A stretch of DNA of 13,461 nucleotides, taken from assembly GCA_023388385.1 (NCBI GenBank), contig JAEWGK010000162.1:1-13461 (forward strand). Reading direction: 5' to 3'. The notes beneath the pieces were generated by a model that did not search any database, had not been told where the DNA came from, and worked only from the letters and a program-made list of their open reading frames with translations. The translations under genes and the position numbers were made by a program. Numbering within the stretch: position 1 is the first letter of the stretch; each line of letters starts with the position of its first letter. This stretch comes from Actinomycetes bacterium (GTDB lineage: Bacteria > Actinomycetota > Actinomycetes > Mycobacteriales > Mycobacteriaceae). Positions 1 through 6,574 of the stretch are shown piece after piece.

Positions 1-234
1 GGCCACGGCCACCGCGGCGAGGGCCGCCAGCGCCGGGACCGCGCCGGGCAGGGCCCCGCCGGCCGTCGCGGGTTCGTCCGTGATGGCGCCGGCGGCGACG
101 CGGCCGACCAGGACACCGGCGGCGATGATCGCCGCGGCGTCGAGGGCCGACAGGGCGGCGGCCAGCAGGATCCACCGGCGCGCCGAGGCCGACAGCCGCG
201 GCAGCGCCGGATCGACCGGGCCGCGCGCCGTCAT
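1..234 (-). CDS. cydD: CydD, cysteine/glutathione exporter ABC subunit, N-terminal part (partial)
   Basis: Only the first 78 codons lie in the window; the gene continues past the left edge. The reading frame begins MTARGPVDPALPRLSASARR and runs into an alanine-rich hydrophobic stretch from about residue 22, matching the start of the first transmembrane helix of CydD-type exporters (family knowledge: CydDC exports cysteine and glutathione and is needed to assemble cytochrome bd). The start codon overlaps the cydB stop in an ATGA arrangement (231-234), so translation is probably coupled to cydB. No strong Shine-Dalgarno is visible, which fits coupling. The N-terminal GPVDP and the position straight after cydAB make CydD much more likely than a generic ABC exporter, but the ATPase domain cannot be seen. 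A CydDC fusion cannot be excluded. Confidence 0.85.
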   Translation of the reverse strand, partial: MTARGPVDPALPRLSASARRWILLAAALSALDAAAIIAAGVLVGRVAAGAITDEPATAGGALPGAVPALAALAAVAVA

Positions 235-1262
235 GCCCCGGCCGGTGCCGACGGCACGGGCTCCGCGGTGATGCGGCGGCGGAACACCCAGTACGTCCAC
301 CCCTGGTACAGCATGACCACGGGGGTCACCGCGATGGCGGCCCACGTCATGATGGTCAGCGTGTACTCGCCGGACGACGCATTGCGGATGTCCAGCGACA
401 GGCCGTCGGCCAGGGACGTCGGCATGAGGTACGGGTACAGCGACCCGAACGCCAGCGCCGTGACGGCCAGGACGGCGACGGCGGTGGCGGTGAACGCCAG
501 ACCGTCGCGGCCCGCGGCCACCAGCGCGGCGCCGCCGGCGACGCCCAGGACCGCCAGGGAGGCGGCAGCCCACGTCCACGGCTTGCCGTGCGACAGCTGG
601 GTCCAGATGACGAAGGACCCGGCCAGGACGACCGCGGCGGCGGTCACCCACGGCAGCAGGCCCGCGGCCTCCGCGCGCACGACGCCGGCGGTCTTCAGCC
701 GCAGGAACGTCAGGCCGTGCAGCAGGAACAGGGCGGTGAGCCCCGCGCCGCCGAGCAGCGCATAGGGGCTCAGCAGGCCAGCGAGCTCACGCAGGCCGGT
801 GGCCATGGTGGCGTCGGCGCGGACCGGCACGCCGCGGACCAGGTTGGCCACGGCGACGCCCCACAGGATCGGCGGCAGCCAGGAGCCGGCGACGATGCCG
901 CGGTCGCACCACGCCCGCCACCGGGCCGTGTCCACCTTGCCGCGCCATTCCAGGGCGACGGCGCGGACGATGAGCCCCAGCAGGATGAGGAACAGCGGCA
1001 GGTAGAAGCCGGAGAACATCGTCGCGTACCAGACGGGGAACGCGGCGAACAGGGCTCCGCCGGCGGTGATGAGCCACACCTCGTTGCCGTCCCACACGGG
1101 GCCGATGGTCTTCAGGATTGCGGCGCGGCGGCGTTCGTCGCGGCCGAGGAACGGCAGCAGCATGCCGACGCCGAAGTCGAAGCCCTCTAGCAGGAAGTAC
1201 CCCGCGAAGAGCACGGCGACCAGGATGAACCAGATGACGGGGAGATCGAGCGCGTTGAGCAT
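231..1262 (-). CDS. cydB: Cytochrome bd quinol oxidase subunit II (CydB)
   Basis: Subunit II of the membrane cytochrome bd oxidase, which oxidises quinol and reduces oxygen to water without pumping protons. The protein is 343 residues with about eight to nine hydrophobic segments, a normal length for Gram-positive CydB. Diagnostic stretches are GYFLLEGFDFGVGMLLP near residues 21-37, WDGNEVWLITAGGALFAA near 57-74 (D58 and E61 belong to the conserved CydB motif), and the C-terminal block near 270-330 with YPYLMP and QGWTYWVF. The chosen start is ATG at 1262, one base after the cydA stop and preceded by GAGGAC; a frame-open upstream ATG at 1304 would overlap cydA and add 14 residues not seen in the family. 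It sits between cydA and cydD in one operon. Confidence 0.96.
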   Translation of the reverse strand: MLNALDLPVIWFILVAVLFAGYFLLEGFDFGVGMLLPFLGRDERRRAAILKTIGPVWDGNEVWLITAGGALFAAFPVWYATMFSGFYLPLFLILLGLIVRAVALEWRGKVDTARWRAWCDRGIVAGSWLPPILWGVAVANLVRGVPVRADATMATGLRELAGLLSPYALLGGAGLTALFLLHGLTFLRLKTAGVVRAEAAGLLPWVTAAAVVLAGSFVIWTQLSHGKPWTWAAASLAVLGVAGGAALVAAGRDGLAFTATAVAVLAVTALAFGSLYPYLMPTSLADGLSLDIRNASSGEYTLTIMTWAAIAVTPVVMLYQGWTYWVFRRRITAEPVPSAPAGA

Positions 1263-1263
1263 G

Positions 1264-2823
1264 TCAGTCCTCGTGTTCCTCGGCGTCGTCCTCCAGGCGG
1301 ACACCGGCGGGGCAGTGGGCGGCGAAGCGCACGGGCTCCGCGGTGGAGGCCCTCTCGGGGGCGGCCTCCTGCTCCACCTCCGGCGGGGCGGCGTCGGCGG
1401 TCGGGCCGTGGACGACGACGCGGCGGATGAGCCAGAACCACACGACCGCCAGGGCGCCGTAGACCAGCGTGAAGCCGACGAGGGTCACGATGACGGTCCA
1501 CGGGGCGTGGTCCGAGACGCCCATGTCGACGGTCATGCGGATGAGCTCCGTGCGGGGATCCCCGACGGACTCCGGGTTCGGGTGGACGACCCAGGGCTGG
1601 CGGCCCATTTCCGTGAAGATCCAGCCGGCGGAGTTCGCCAGGAACGGGAACGGGATGGCAATGAGCGACAGGCGCGCGAACCACGTGCCCGCCGTCCCGG
1701 TGGGTGTGCGACCCTTTCGGGTGAACAGCCAGGCCAGCAGCGCGATGCCGAGCGAGCCGACCATGAGGCCGATCATCGCGCGGAAGCTCCAGTAGGTGAC
1801 GAAGAGGTTGGGGGAGTAGTTGCCCGCCCCGTACAGCAGCTCCGCCTCGCGCTGCAGGTCGATGACGCCCTTCAGCGTGACGTCCGTGAAGCGGCCCTCG
1901 GCCAGGAACGGCAGGACCCACGGGACCTCGATGAGGTGGATGACGGAGTCGCAGTTGTTGTGCGAGCCGATGGTGAGGACGGAGAACATCGGATCCGTCG
2001 TCGTGTGGCACAGCGACTCGGCCGACGCCATCTTCATCGGTTGCTGGACGAACATCAGCTTCGCCTGGACGTCCCCGGTCAGGGCGACGACGAACGACGA
2101 CAGCACGGTCGTCCACAGCCCCACCTTCAGGGCGGGGCGGTGCATCGAATGGCGGCCGCCGTCGTCATGCACGTCCCCCGCGGCGGCCGCGCGGTGCGCG
2201 CGCACCAGCCACCACCCGGAGATGCCCAGCACGAACGTGCCGGCGACCAGGAAGGAGCCGGCGGCTGCATGCGGGAACGCGGCGAGCGCGGTGGGGTTGG
2301 CCAGCAGCGCACCGATGTCGGCGAGCTCCGCGCGGGCTTTCTCCGGGTTCCACACGGCGCCGACCGGGTGCTGCATGAAGGAGTTGGCGACGATGATGAA
2401 GTACGCGCTGATGTTCACCGCCACCGCCACGATCCAGATGCACAGGGTGTGCAGCCAGCGGGGCAGGCGGCCCCAGCCGAAGATCCACAGGCCGAGGAAG
2501 GTGGACTCCAGGAAGAAGGCGACGAGGCCCTCGAGCGCCAGCGGCGCGCCGAAGACGTCGCCGACCATCTTGGAGTACTCGGACCAGTTCATGCCGAACT
2601 GGAATTCCTGCACGATGCCGGTGACCACGCCCATGGCGAAGTTGACCAGCAGGATCGTGCCGAAGAAGCGGGTGGCGCGGTACCAGTGCGCCTTGCCCGT
2701 CATGGCCCAGAAGGTCTGCATGAGAGCCACCAGCGGGGCCAGGCCGATGGTCAGTGGGACGAAGATGAAGTGGTAGACGGTCGTGATGCCGAACTGCCAG
2801 CGGGAGATGTCGACGACGTCCAT
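1264..2823 (-). CDS. cydA: Cytochrome bd quinol oxidase subunit I (CydA)
   Basis: Haem-bearing subunit of cytochrome bd, 519 residues. Haem ligand candidates by alignment with E. coli CydA are H18 (in VYHF), H185 (in FPHAAAG) and M350 (in SFRAM). Also present are E98 and E106 of the GAPLALEGLVAFFLEST block and GRQPW at 407-411. The periplasmic Q loop spans about 250-345 and lacks the insertion of E. coli, so this is the short-Q-loop type found in Gram-positives; it contains VQQPMKMASAE and two cysteines, C272 and C291. The C-terminal 45 residues are acidic and probably disordered. The start ATG at 2823 has GGAGGAC (revcomp of 2832-2838) eight bases upstream and yields the canonical MDVVDISRWQFG. 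It is first in the cydABD unit and induced by low oxygen in relatives; no Rex-like operator was recognised here. Confidence 0.97.
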   Translation of the reverse strand: MDVVDISRWQFGITTVYHFIFVPLTIGLAPLVALMQTFWAMTGKAHWYRATRFFGTILLVNFAMGVVTGIVQEFQFGMNWSEYSKMVGDVFGAPLALEGLVAFFLESTFLGLWIFGWGRLPRWLHTLCIWIVAVAVNISAYFIIVANSFMQHPVGAVWNPEKARAELADIGALLANPTALAAFPHAAAGSFLVAGTFVLGISGWWLVRAHRAAAAGDVHDDGGRHSMHRPALKVGLWTTVLSSFVVALTGDVQAKLMFVQQPMKMASAESLCHTTTDPMFSVLTIGSHNNCDSVIHLIEVPWVLPFLAEGRFTDVTLKGVIDLQREAELLYGAGNYSPNLFVTYWSFRAMIGLMVGSLGIALLAWLFTRKGRTPTGTAGTWFARLSLIAIPFPFLANSAGWIFTEMGRQPWVVHPNPESVGDPRTELIRMTVDMGVSDHAPWTVIVTLVGFTLVYGALAVVWFWLIRRVVVHGPTADAAPPEVEQEAAPERASTAEPVRFAAHCPAGVRLEDDAEEHED

Positions 2824-3160
2824 GTCGTGAGCGTCCTCCGGGGAAGCGGGGCGGGGAGGGGCCGGTCACCTGCGCCTGGCTGTCGTGCGCAGTGGCCCGG
2901 CCCGCGCTCGTCCCGGCGCCTGGTGGGGCCGGGACCGGGGCGGGCCATGGCGCGGGCGCGGCGATTGGTGACGGCCGCGCCCGATTGATCCTCATAGGGA
3001 TCTGTCGGATTTGGCCGAAAATAGTTCCCCGATCTCCCCCGGGGCATGGAGACGGGGCTATTGGCTGGAGGTGTTCCTCGGGCGGGGACGGGCGTGGCGT
3101 TGGGTGGCGCCCCGGGGGGGGATGTAGCGGGGTGATGGCGGGGGCCGCCGGGGCTGCCGC
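2824..3160. other. Intergenic region upstream of cydA
   Basis: About 340 bases without a supportable gene between cydA (minus) and tRNA-Lys (plus). It holds the cydA ribosome binding site (2832-2838). A weak minus-strand -10 candidate is TATTTT (revcomp of 3018-3023), but there is no convincing -35, so I do not call a promoter. The stretch 2991-3035 is locally A/T-richer than its surroundings, as expected for a regulatory region. No clear palindrome matching Rex or CRP/GlxR sites was found by eye. Confidence 0.5.
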
Positions 3161-3166
3161 TATGCT
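3161..3166 (+). promoter_or_regulatory. -10 box candidate for tRNA-Lys
   Basis: TATGCT lies 26 bases before the mature tRNA-Lys 5' end and matches the TANNNT pattern of actinobacterial sigma-A promoters. No good -35 is visible 16-19 bases upstream, so this rests on the -10 and its position only. Confidence 0.35.
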
Positions 3167-3192
3167 TGGTCCGTTCGCGCGTACGCGTGTAC

Positions 3193-3265
3193 GGGCCTCT
3201 AGCTCAGTTGGTAGAGCTACGGACTTTTAATCCGCAGGTCGTGGGTTCGAGCCCCACGGGGCCCA
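3193..3265 (+). tRNA. tRNA-Lys(UUU)
   Basis: Full cloverleaf of 73 bases. Acceptor GGGCCTC pairs with GGGGCCC (one U-G), D stem GCTC/GAGC, anticodon loop CTTTTAA with anticodon TTT at 3226-3228, and T arm GTGGG-TTCGAGC-CCCAC; discriminator A at 3265. An A-C mismatch closes the top of the anticodon stem, also known in mycobacterial tRNA-Lys. The 3' CCA is not encoded (next bases are CAA), so it must be added by the CCA enzyme. Confidence 0.98.
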
Positions 3266-3325
3266 CAACGATCCACAAAGGATGACCTGTTATCGCAGGT
3301 AGAGGGGCGTTATTCGTCTTGCGTC

Positions 3326-3360
3326 ACCCTATACCCGGTTAGGGAATGATGGGTCTTTTT
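3326..3360 (+). terminator. Possible tRNA-Lys terminator
   Basis: A nested stem, ACCC (3326-3329) with GGGT (3351-3354) around CCC (3334-3336) with GGG (3342-3344), is followed by C and five T at 3356-3360. It lies about 60 bases after the tRNA. The stem is interrupted and weak, but a T run is rare in this DNA. Confidence 0.3.
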
Positions 3361-3485
3361 GGGTCTGGTTCGTGTTCAAAGTAGTGGATAAGTAGCAGGA
3401 TCCAGACCGCGCCGACGGGCCCTGTTCGCGCCCCTGTGTTCACCATGCCGGCGGTGCCGCCCTCGCCCCCTGTGATGGCGAAGTG

Positions 3486-3512
3486 AGGGGTGCGGATAGT
3501 GCCCGCACCCCT
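3486..3512. repeat. Perfect 10-bp hairpin in the gene-poor region
   Basis: AGGGGTGCGG (3486-3495) and CCGCACCCCT (3503-3512) form a perfect inverted repeat around a seven-base loop ATAGTGC. No T run follows on either strand, so a terminator role is uncertain; an operator or a structured RNA element is equally possible. Confidence 0.6.
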
Positions 3513-3663
3513 GTAAGGGGGCATTGGCGCCCATCCCTGGTGGGGCACCCTCGGGGCCGAGGCACATCGCCCGAGTTCCGGGAATCCCGGCGCTCCCCGT
3601 CAGTGGCCGGCCGGGCACCTCATGGCGAAGGCGGGGGTACGCGGATTGTGCGCACTTTCCAGG

Positions 3664-3966
3664 TCAACAGGCCCCGGCGAAGGTTTCCCGCCACGCGCCG
3701 GACATGGCGCGCACAGCGGCGTCCCGCTCGGCGTCACAGTCGATCCAGGCGGCCATGACGCGGGTGGACAGGTCGGCGCGCAGCCGCTTGACCTGCCGCG
3801 CCGAGCACGCGAGCCAGTCGGCGATGTCATGAGCGGAGTGTCCACGGTGTGTCAGGTCCGCGACGACCCACCGGGCGTCCTCGGCGGAGAGGTCCGCGTA
3901 CCGGTAGCGGCCGTCGCTCCCGGATGCCGTGTCTTTTGCGACTACTGGCTTACAGGTGTAAAAAGA
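3664..3966 (-). pseudogene. Start-less helix-turn-helix protein, probable relic
   Basis: A minus-strand frame runs from just after an in-frame stop (3967-3969) to TGA at 3664-3666, about 100 codons. Its middle reads like a homeodomain-type helix-turn-helix: YADLSAEDARWVVADL, then GHSAHDIADWL and CSARQVKRLRADL, the recognition-helix style seen in small phage and plasmid DNA-binding proteins (my pattern recognition, not a search). The tail is W- and charge-rich and ends FAGAC. No ATG, GTG or TTG occurs in frame before the helix-turn-helix, and the 5' end collides with the divergent tetR promoter and operators. The simplest reading is a gene that lost its 5' end, possibly from an element once integrated at the neighbouring tRNA-Lys. 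A non-standard start or a sequencing frameshift is the alternative. Confidence 0.5.
3936..3964 (+). promoter_or_regulatory. Promoter of the TetR-DUF3533 operon
   Basis: TTGCGA (3936-3941), a 17-base spacer and TAAAAA (3959-3964) each match four of six consensus bases. Initiation 6-7 bases after the -10 would fall on the A of the tetR ATG at 3971, giving a leaderless mRNA; no Shine-Dalgarno lies before that ATG, which supports this. Confidence 0.5.
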
Positions 3967-3978
3967 TTACATGCGTAA
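3950..3978. promoter_or_regulatory. Two palindromic TetR operator candidates
   Basis: TTACAGGTGTAA (3950-3961) is a perfect TTACA-N2-TGTAA palindrome. TTACATGCGTAA (3967-3978) has perfect four-base arms and shares the same outer bases. Their centres are 17 bases apart, so two regulator dimers could sit on the same duplex. The first covers the -10 box and the second covers the tetR start codon, the expected place for autorepression. No further copies were noticed in the window. Confidence 0.6.
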
Positions 3979-4627
3979 AAAACCGTCAGCGTCCGGCGCC
4001 GTCGGCCGGGTCGTCGCCCGTGCCCGCTCCCGGGTGCGCACCGGCAGCCGCTCCCGTGGCCGCCTCCGGGAGGCGACCACCGCGCTGCTCGATGAGCGCG
4101 ACGCGGCCGACATCACCGTCACGGACATCGTCGCGGCCGCCGGCGTGAGCCGCCCGACGTTTTACGCGGCGTACCCGGATCTCGGGCAGGCGTTCGCGGA
4201 CGCGGCCCTCGCCCGTTTGGCCGAGGTCTTCGCGGGCGTTGATCCCGACGGCGACCTGTTGGATGGTGACCTGCTGGATCCTGTGTCCGCCGGCGACATC
4301 GACCCCCAGGTGCAGGTGGCGCTCGGGCGCCTGGAGCCACACATCGGGTTCTTCGTCCGCGTGCTGCGCGGTCCATCGGGCATGACCGTCATCCGCGGAT
4401 CCGTCGAGTACGTCGCGGAGCGCATCCTGCAGGGCCCGGTCCTGGGTCCGGCGCTTGTGCGCGGCCCGATGGAACCGGTGGCCGCCGCCCGGGCCCTCGC
4501 CGCCGCAGTCGTGTGGACGGCGGTCGACTGGGCCGTCGACGAGGAACGCCGGCTTCTTGATGAACTCGTATCCGACATCGCCCTTCTGCTCCGCCGCAGC
4601 ATCGCGGGCGGCCTGGGTGGTGCCTGA
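3971..4627 (+). CDS. TetR/AcrR-family transcriptional regulator
   Basis: 218-residue regulator. An arginine-rich N-terminal tail (residues 1-32) precedes the TetR DNA-binding domain: helix from about 33, then the helix-turn-helix ITVTDIVAAAGVSRPTFYAAYPD at 48-70 with the usual TFY recognition helix. The remaining helices (about 73-214) form a ligand domain whose C-terminal part, including WTAVDWAVDEE, is not diagnostic of a ligand. ATG 3971 is the only good start; the -10 box ends seven bases earlier, so the mRNA is probably leaderless. Its stop overlaps the next start by one base (TGATG at 4625-4629), so the regulator and the DUF3533 protein are surely co-expressed. It probably represses its own operon through the palindromes at 3950-3978; the inducer is unknown. 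Confidence 0.9.
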   Translation: MRKKPSASGAVGRVVARARSRVRTGSRSRGRLREATTALLDERDAADITVTDIVAAAGVSRPTFYAAYPDLGQAFADAALARLAEVFAGVDPDGDLLDGDLLDPVSAGDIDPQVQVALGRLEPHIGFFVRVLRGPSGMTVIRGSVEYVAERILQGPVLGPALVRGPMEPVAAARALAAAVVWTAVDWAVDEERRLLDELVSDIALLLRRSIAGGLGGA

Positions 4628-5982
4628 TGACCGAACCGGAGGTGGAGATGGAGAAGGAGATGGATCGGAACGTTCGCGACGAATCCGGGACCGCCGGGTC
4701 CACGGGCCGGGCGCCGGACCCCCGCCGCACCGTGCGGTTCTGGCTGCTGCCGCTGCTGGCCGTCGTCCTGCTGGCGACGCTGCTGGCCGGCGCGTACCTC
4801 GGCGGCAACGTCAATCCGAAGAAGAACCTGCACGGGTTCCCCATCGCCGTCGTGGACGCGGACTGGGGCGCGACGACCGTGGACGGCACCCGGCTGGAGG
4901 CCGGGGAGGAGATCGCGGACGGGCTCGTCGACAAGCTCGACGATGGCCGCTTCGACGTTCGCCGCCTCACCCCGACGCAGGCCCGCGAGCAGATGAACCG
5001 GGGCGAACTCTACGGCGCCATCGTCATCCCGCACGACTTCAGCCAGAACCTCAACGCCTGGGGCATCGGCACCGCCGTGCCGAACGAGCCGGTCCAGCCC
5101 GAGATTCGCATCGTCCAGAACCCGCGGGCGGGCCTCGGCGCGGCGAACATCATGGCCGTCGTCGGCCGTCAGGTCGCCGACGGGCTGGAGACGTCCATCG
5201 GCGACAAGCTCACCGAGACCGTCCGCGAGTCCCGCGGCGAGGACGAGCTCGCGGAAACCCCCGGCACGGCGACGGCGGCCATCGCGGCGCCCGTGCGCAT
5301 CCACTCGGAGGATTTCCGGCCACTGCCCGACGGCACCGGCAACGGCCTGTCCGCCTTCTACTTCACGCTGCTCATCGTGCTGGCGGGCCTCACCGGCTCC
5401 GTCATGGTGAACACGCTGGTCGATTCGCGCCTGGGCTTCATGCCGTCGGAAATGGGTCCGCTGGTGCTGCGCCGGCCGGAAGTAGGCGTCAGCCGCCTCG
5501 GCGTCTTCGGCGTGAAGGTGCTGCTGGCGTTCGCCGCCTCGATCATCGTGTCCGGAATCTACGTCGGCATCGGCGGGGCCGTCGGCATGCCCATCGGCCG
5601 CCCATGGTTGCTGGGCATGTTCACGGCGACGGCGATCTTCTCCGTGGCGACGGTGTGCCAGGCCATCAACGCCCTGCTGGGCAACCTGGGCCTGCTGGTC
5701 AACCTTCTGCTGTTCATCATCGTGGGCCTGCCGTCGGCTGGCGGCACCCTGCCGCTGGAGGCCGTGCCCGATTTCTTCCGCGCGTACAGCCACGTCGCCC
5801 CGATGCACCAGATCTTCCTCGGCTGCCGCGCCATCCTGTACTTCGACGGCCAGTGGGACGCGGGCCTGGGGCAGTCGCTGCGCTTCGCGGGGCTCGCCAT
5901 CATCGCGGCGCTGGTGTGCGGCGCGCTGGGCACCGCGCTGTACGACCGCCGCGGATATGTCCGGCAGGCGACTGCAGCATAA
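4627..5982 (+). CDS. DUF3533 / YhgE-Pip-like integral membrane protein
   Basis: 451-residue membrane protein. A short cytoplasmic N terminus (1-36) leads to TM1 (about 37-59), a roughly 180-residue extracytoplasmic domain (60-240) containing FPIAVVDADWG and LYGAIVIPHDFSQNL, then five hydrophobic segments near 241-263, 292-318, 326-350, 352-370 and 417-438. The block GLPSAGGTLPLEAVPDFF with AYSHVAPMHQ downstream (367-394) is typical of the DUF3533/YhgE-Pip branch of ABC-2-like permeases, including yeast Sng1-type proteins linked to drug or lipid export (family knowledge). No ATPase gene lies nearby, so it may act alone. It overlaps the tetR stop by one base. The substrate is unknown; TetR control suggests a role in response to a small molecule. 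N-terminal acidic residues 1-20 could mean a slightly later true start. Confidence 0.85.
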   Translation: MTEPEVEMEKEMDRNVRDESGTAGSTGRAPDPRRTVRFWLLPLLAVVLLATLLAGAYLGGNVNPKKNLHGFPIAVVDADWGATTVDGTRLEAGEEIADGLVDKLDDGRFDVRRLTPTQAREQMNRGELYGAIVIPHDFSQNLNAWGIGTAVPNEPVQPEIRIVQNPRAGLGAANIMAVVGRQVADGLETSIGDKLTETVRESRGEDELAETPGTATAAIAAPVRIHSEDFRPLPDGTGNGLSAFYFTLLIVLAGLTGSVMVNTLVDSRLGFMPSEMGPLVLRRPEVGVSRLGVFGVKVLLAFAASIIVSGIYVGIGGAVGMPIGRPWLLGMFTATAIFSVATVCQAINALLGNLGLLVNLLLFIIVGLPSAGGTLPLEAVPDFFRAYSHVAPMHQIFLGCRAILYFDGQWDAGLGQSLRFAGLAIIAALVCGALGTALYDRRGYVRQATAA

Positions 5983-6022
5983 GTGGCCGCATGCGCCCGG
6001 AAGCGCAGCGTGACCGGCTGTT

Positions 6023-6052
6023 TTGCCGGATCTTCGTGCCGTCGCGTAATCT
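6023..6052 (+). promoter_or_regulatory. Promoter of tRNA-Glu / first tRNA-Asp
   Basis: TTGCCG (6023-6028), an 18-base spacer and TAATCT (6047-6052). Transcription would begin near 6059, about 40 bases before tRNA-Glu. The promoter at 6395-6424 has the same TTGCC core and the same spacing. Confidence 0.5.
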
Positions 6053-6098
6053 GTTGGCCGTTCCGCGCACGGAAGCGCGCGCGGCATTGCGAGGACGA

Positions 6099-6174
6099 GC
6101 TCCCTTCGTCTAGCGGCCTAGGACACCGGCCTTTCACGCCGGCAGCGCGGGTTCGAATCCCGTAGGGAGTACCA
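6099..6174 (+). tRNA. tRNA-Glu(UUC)
   Basis: Acceptor GCTCCCT pairs with AGGGAGT (G1-U72, usual in tRNA-Glu), anticodon stem CCGGC/GCCGG, anticodon TTC at 6133-6135 in loop CTTTCAC, T arm with GTTCGAATC. Discriminator A at 6171 and an encoded CCA at 6172-6174. Confidence 0.98.
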
Positions 6175-6221
6175 CCTCCTCCCCGGTCGTCACCTTCTGG
6201 GGAGGGTCCGAGCAGGCACCT

Positions 6222-6298
6222 GGCCCTGTGGCGCAGTTGGTTAGCGCGCCGCCCTGTCACGGCGGAGGTCGCGGGTTCAAGTCCCGTCAGGGTCGCCA
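6222..6298 (+). tRNA. tRNA-Asp(GUC), copy 1
   Basis: Acceptor GGCCCTG pairs with CAGGGTC (one G-U), anticodon GTC at 6256-6258 in loop CTGTCAC, T arm with GTTCAAGTC, discriminator G at 6295 and an encoded CCA at 6296-6298. It follows tRNA-Glu by 47 bases, probably in one transcript. Confidence 0.98.
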
Positions 6299-6302
6299 TT
6301 CT

Positions 6303-6338
6303 GAACGGCGGTCACCGGTTATCCGGTGGCCGCCGTTC
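6303..6338 (+). terminator. Hairpin terminator after first tRNA-Asp
   Basis: A 16-bp stem (6303-6318 with 6323-6338, one G-T wobble) closes on loop TTAT, only four bases after the tRNA CCA. There is no T run, which is common for actinobacterial terminators. It separates the Glu-Asp unit from the second Asp-Phe unit. Confidence 0.7.
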
Positions 6339-6394
6339 GGCGTCGTTGGCGACGGCGTCGCCGCGAAGGGGGAATTGTGGCGTGAACAGCGGAT

Positions 6395-6424
6395 TTGCCC
6401 CCGTTGAAACGGCCTGTGTAAAGT
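6395..6424 (+). promoter_or_regulatory. Promoter of second tRNA-Asp / tRNA-Phe
   Basis: TTGCCC (6395-6400), an 18-base spacer and TAAAGT (6419-6424). Initiation near 6431 would precede the second tRNA-Asp by about 34 bases. The terminator-like hairpin at 6303-6338 makes a separate promoter here likely. Confidence 0.5.
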
Positions 6425-6464
6425 AACGGCTCGTGCAAGGGGCACGGTCCCGCGCACGGCACAA

Positions 6465-6538
6465 GGCCCTGTGGCGCAGTTGGTTAGCGCGCCGCCCTGT
6501 CACGGCGGAGGTCGCGGGTTCAAGTCCCGTCAGGGTCG
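6465..6538 (+). tRNA. tRNA-Asp(GUC), copy 2
   Basis: Identical in all 74 mature positions to the copy at 6222; anticodon GTC at 6499-6501. Unlike copy 1, the discriminator G at 6538 is followed by CAG, so CCA is not encoded. Flanking sequences differ apart from a few bases, so the duplication covers essentially the tRNA itself. Confidence 0.98.
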
Positions 6539-6574
6539 CAGAGCGCCCGGTTCCCCTGCGGAATCGGGTGCACT

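Larger units (their letters stand above)
3266..3663. other. Gene-poor region between tRNA-Lys and the helix-turn-helix relic
   Basis: About 400 bases with no supportable gene. The first 120 bases are much lower in G+C than the rest of the window. A minus-strand frame (3339-3548, 69 codons) could encode a peptide with a hydrophobic patch and a charged tail ending in EPDPKRPIIP. It runs straight across the hairpin at 3486-3512 and has no clear ribosome binding site, so I do not call it. A nested GC stem followed by TTTTT at 3326-3360 may terminate tRNA-Lys. Position beside a tRNA and the unusual composition would fit a decayed integrated element, but no direct repeat of the tRNA 3' end was found here. 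Confidence 0.45.

Noticed and set aside
1066..2988. Long plus-strand open frame of 640 codons opposite cydA and cydB
   Set aside because: It is a GC-rich antisense shadow with low-complexity Arg/Gly/Asp/Glu content and overlaps two unmistakable minus-strand genes.
3193..3966. Attachment-site duplication next to tRNA-Lys
   Set aside because: I looked for a second copy of the tRNA 3' end in the following 700 bases and found none, so no att sites are called.
6014..6029. CCGGC-TGTTTT-GCCGG hairpin as terminator of the DUF3533 gene
   Set aside because: The stem is only five base pairs with the T run in the loop, and it overlaps the proposed -35 of the tRNA-Glu promoter.
4162..6087. Minus-strand open frame of 641 codons opposite tetR and the DUF3533 gene
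   Set aside because: The composition is repetitive and charged, no family motif is seen, and the plus-strand genes have clear domains and membrane segments.
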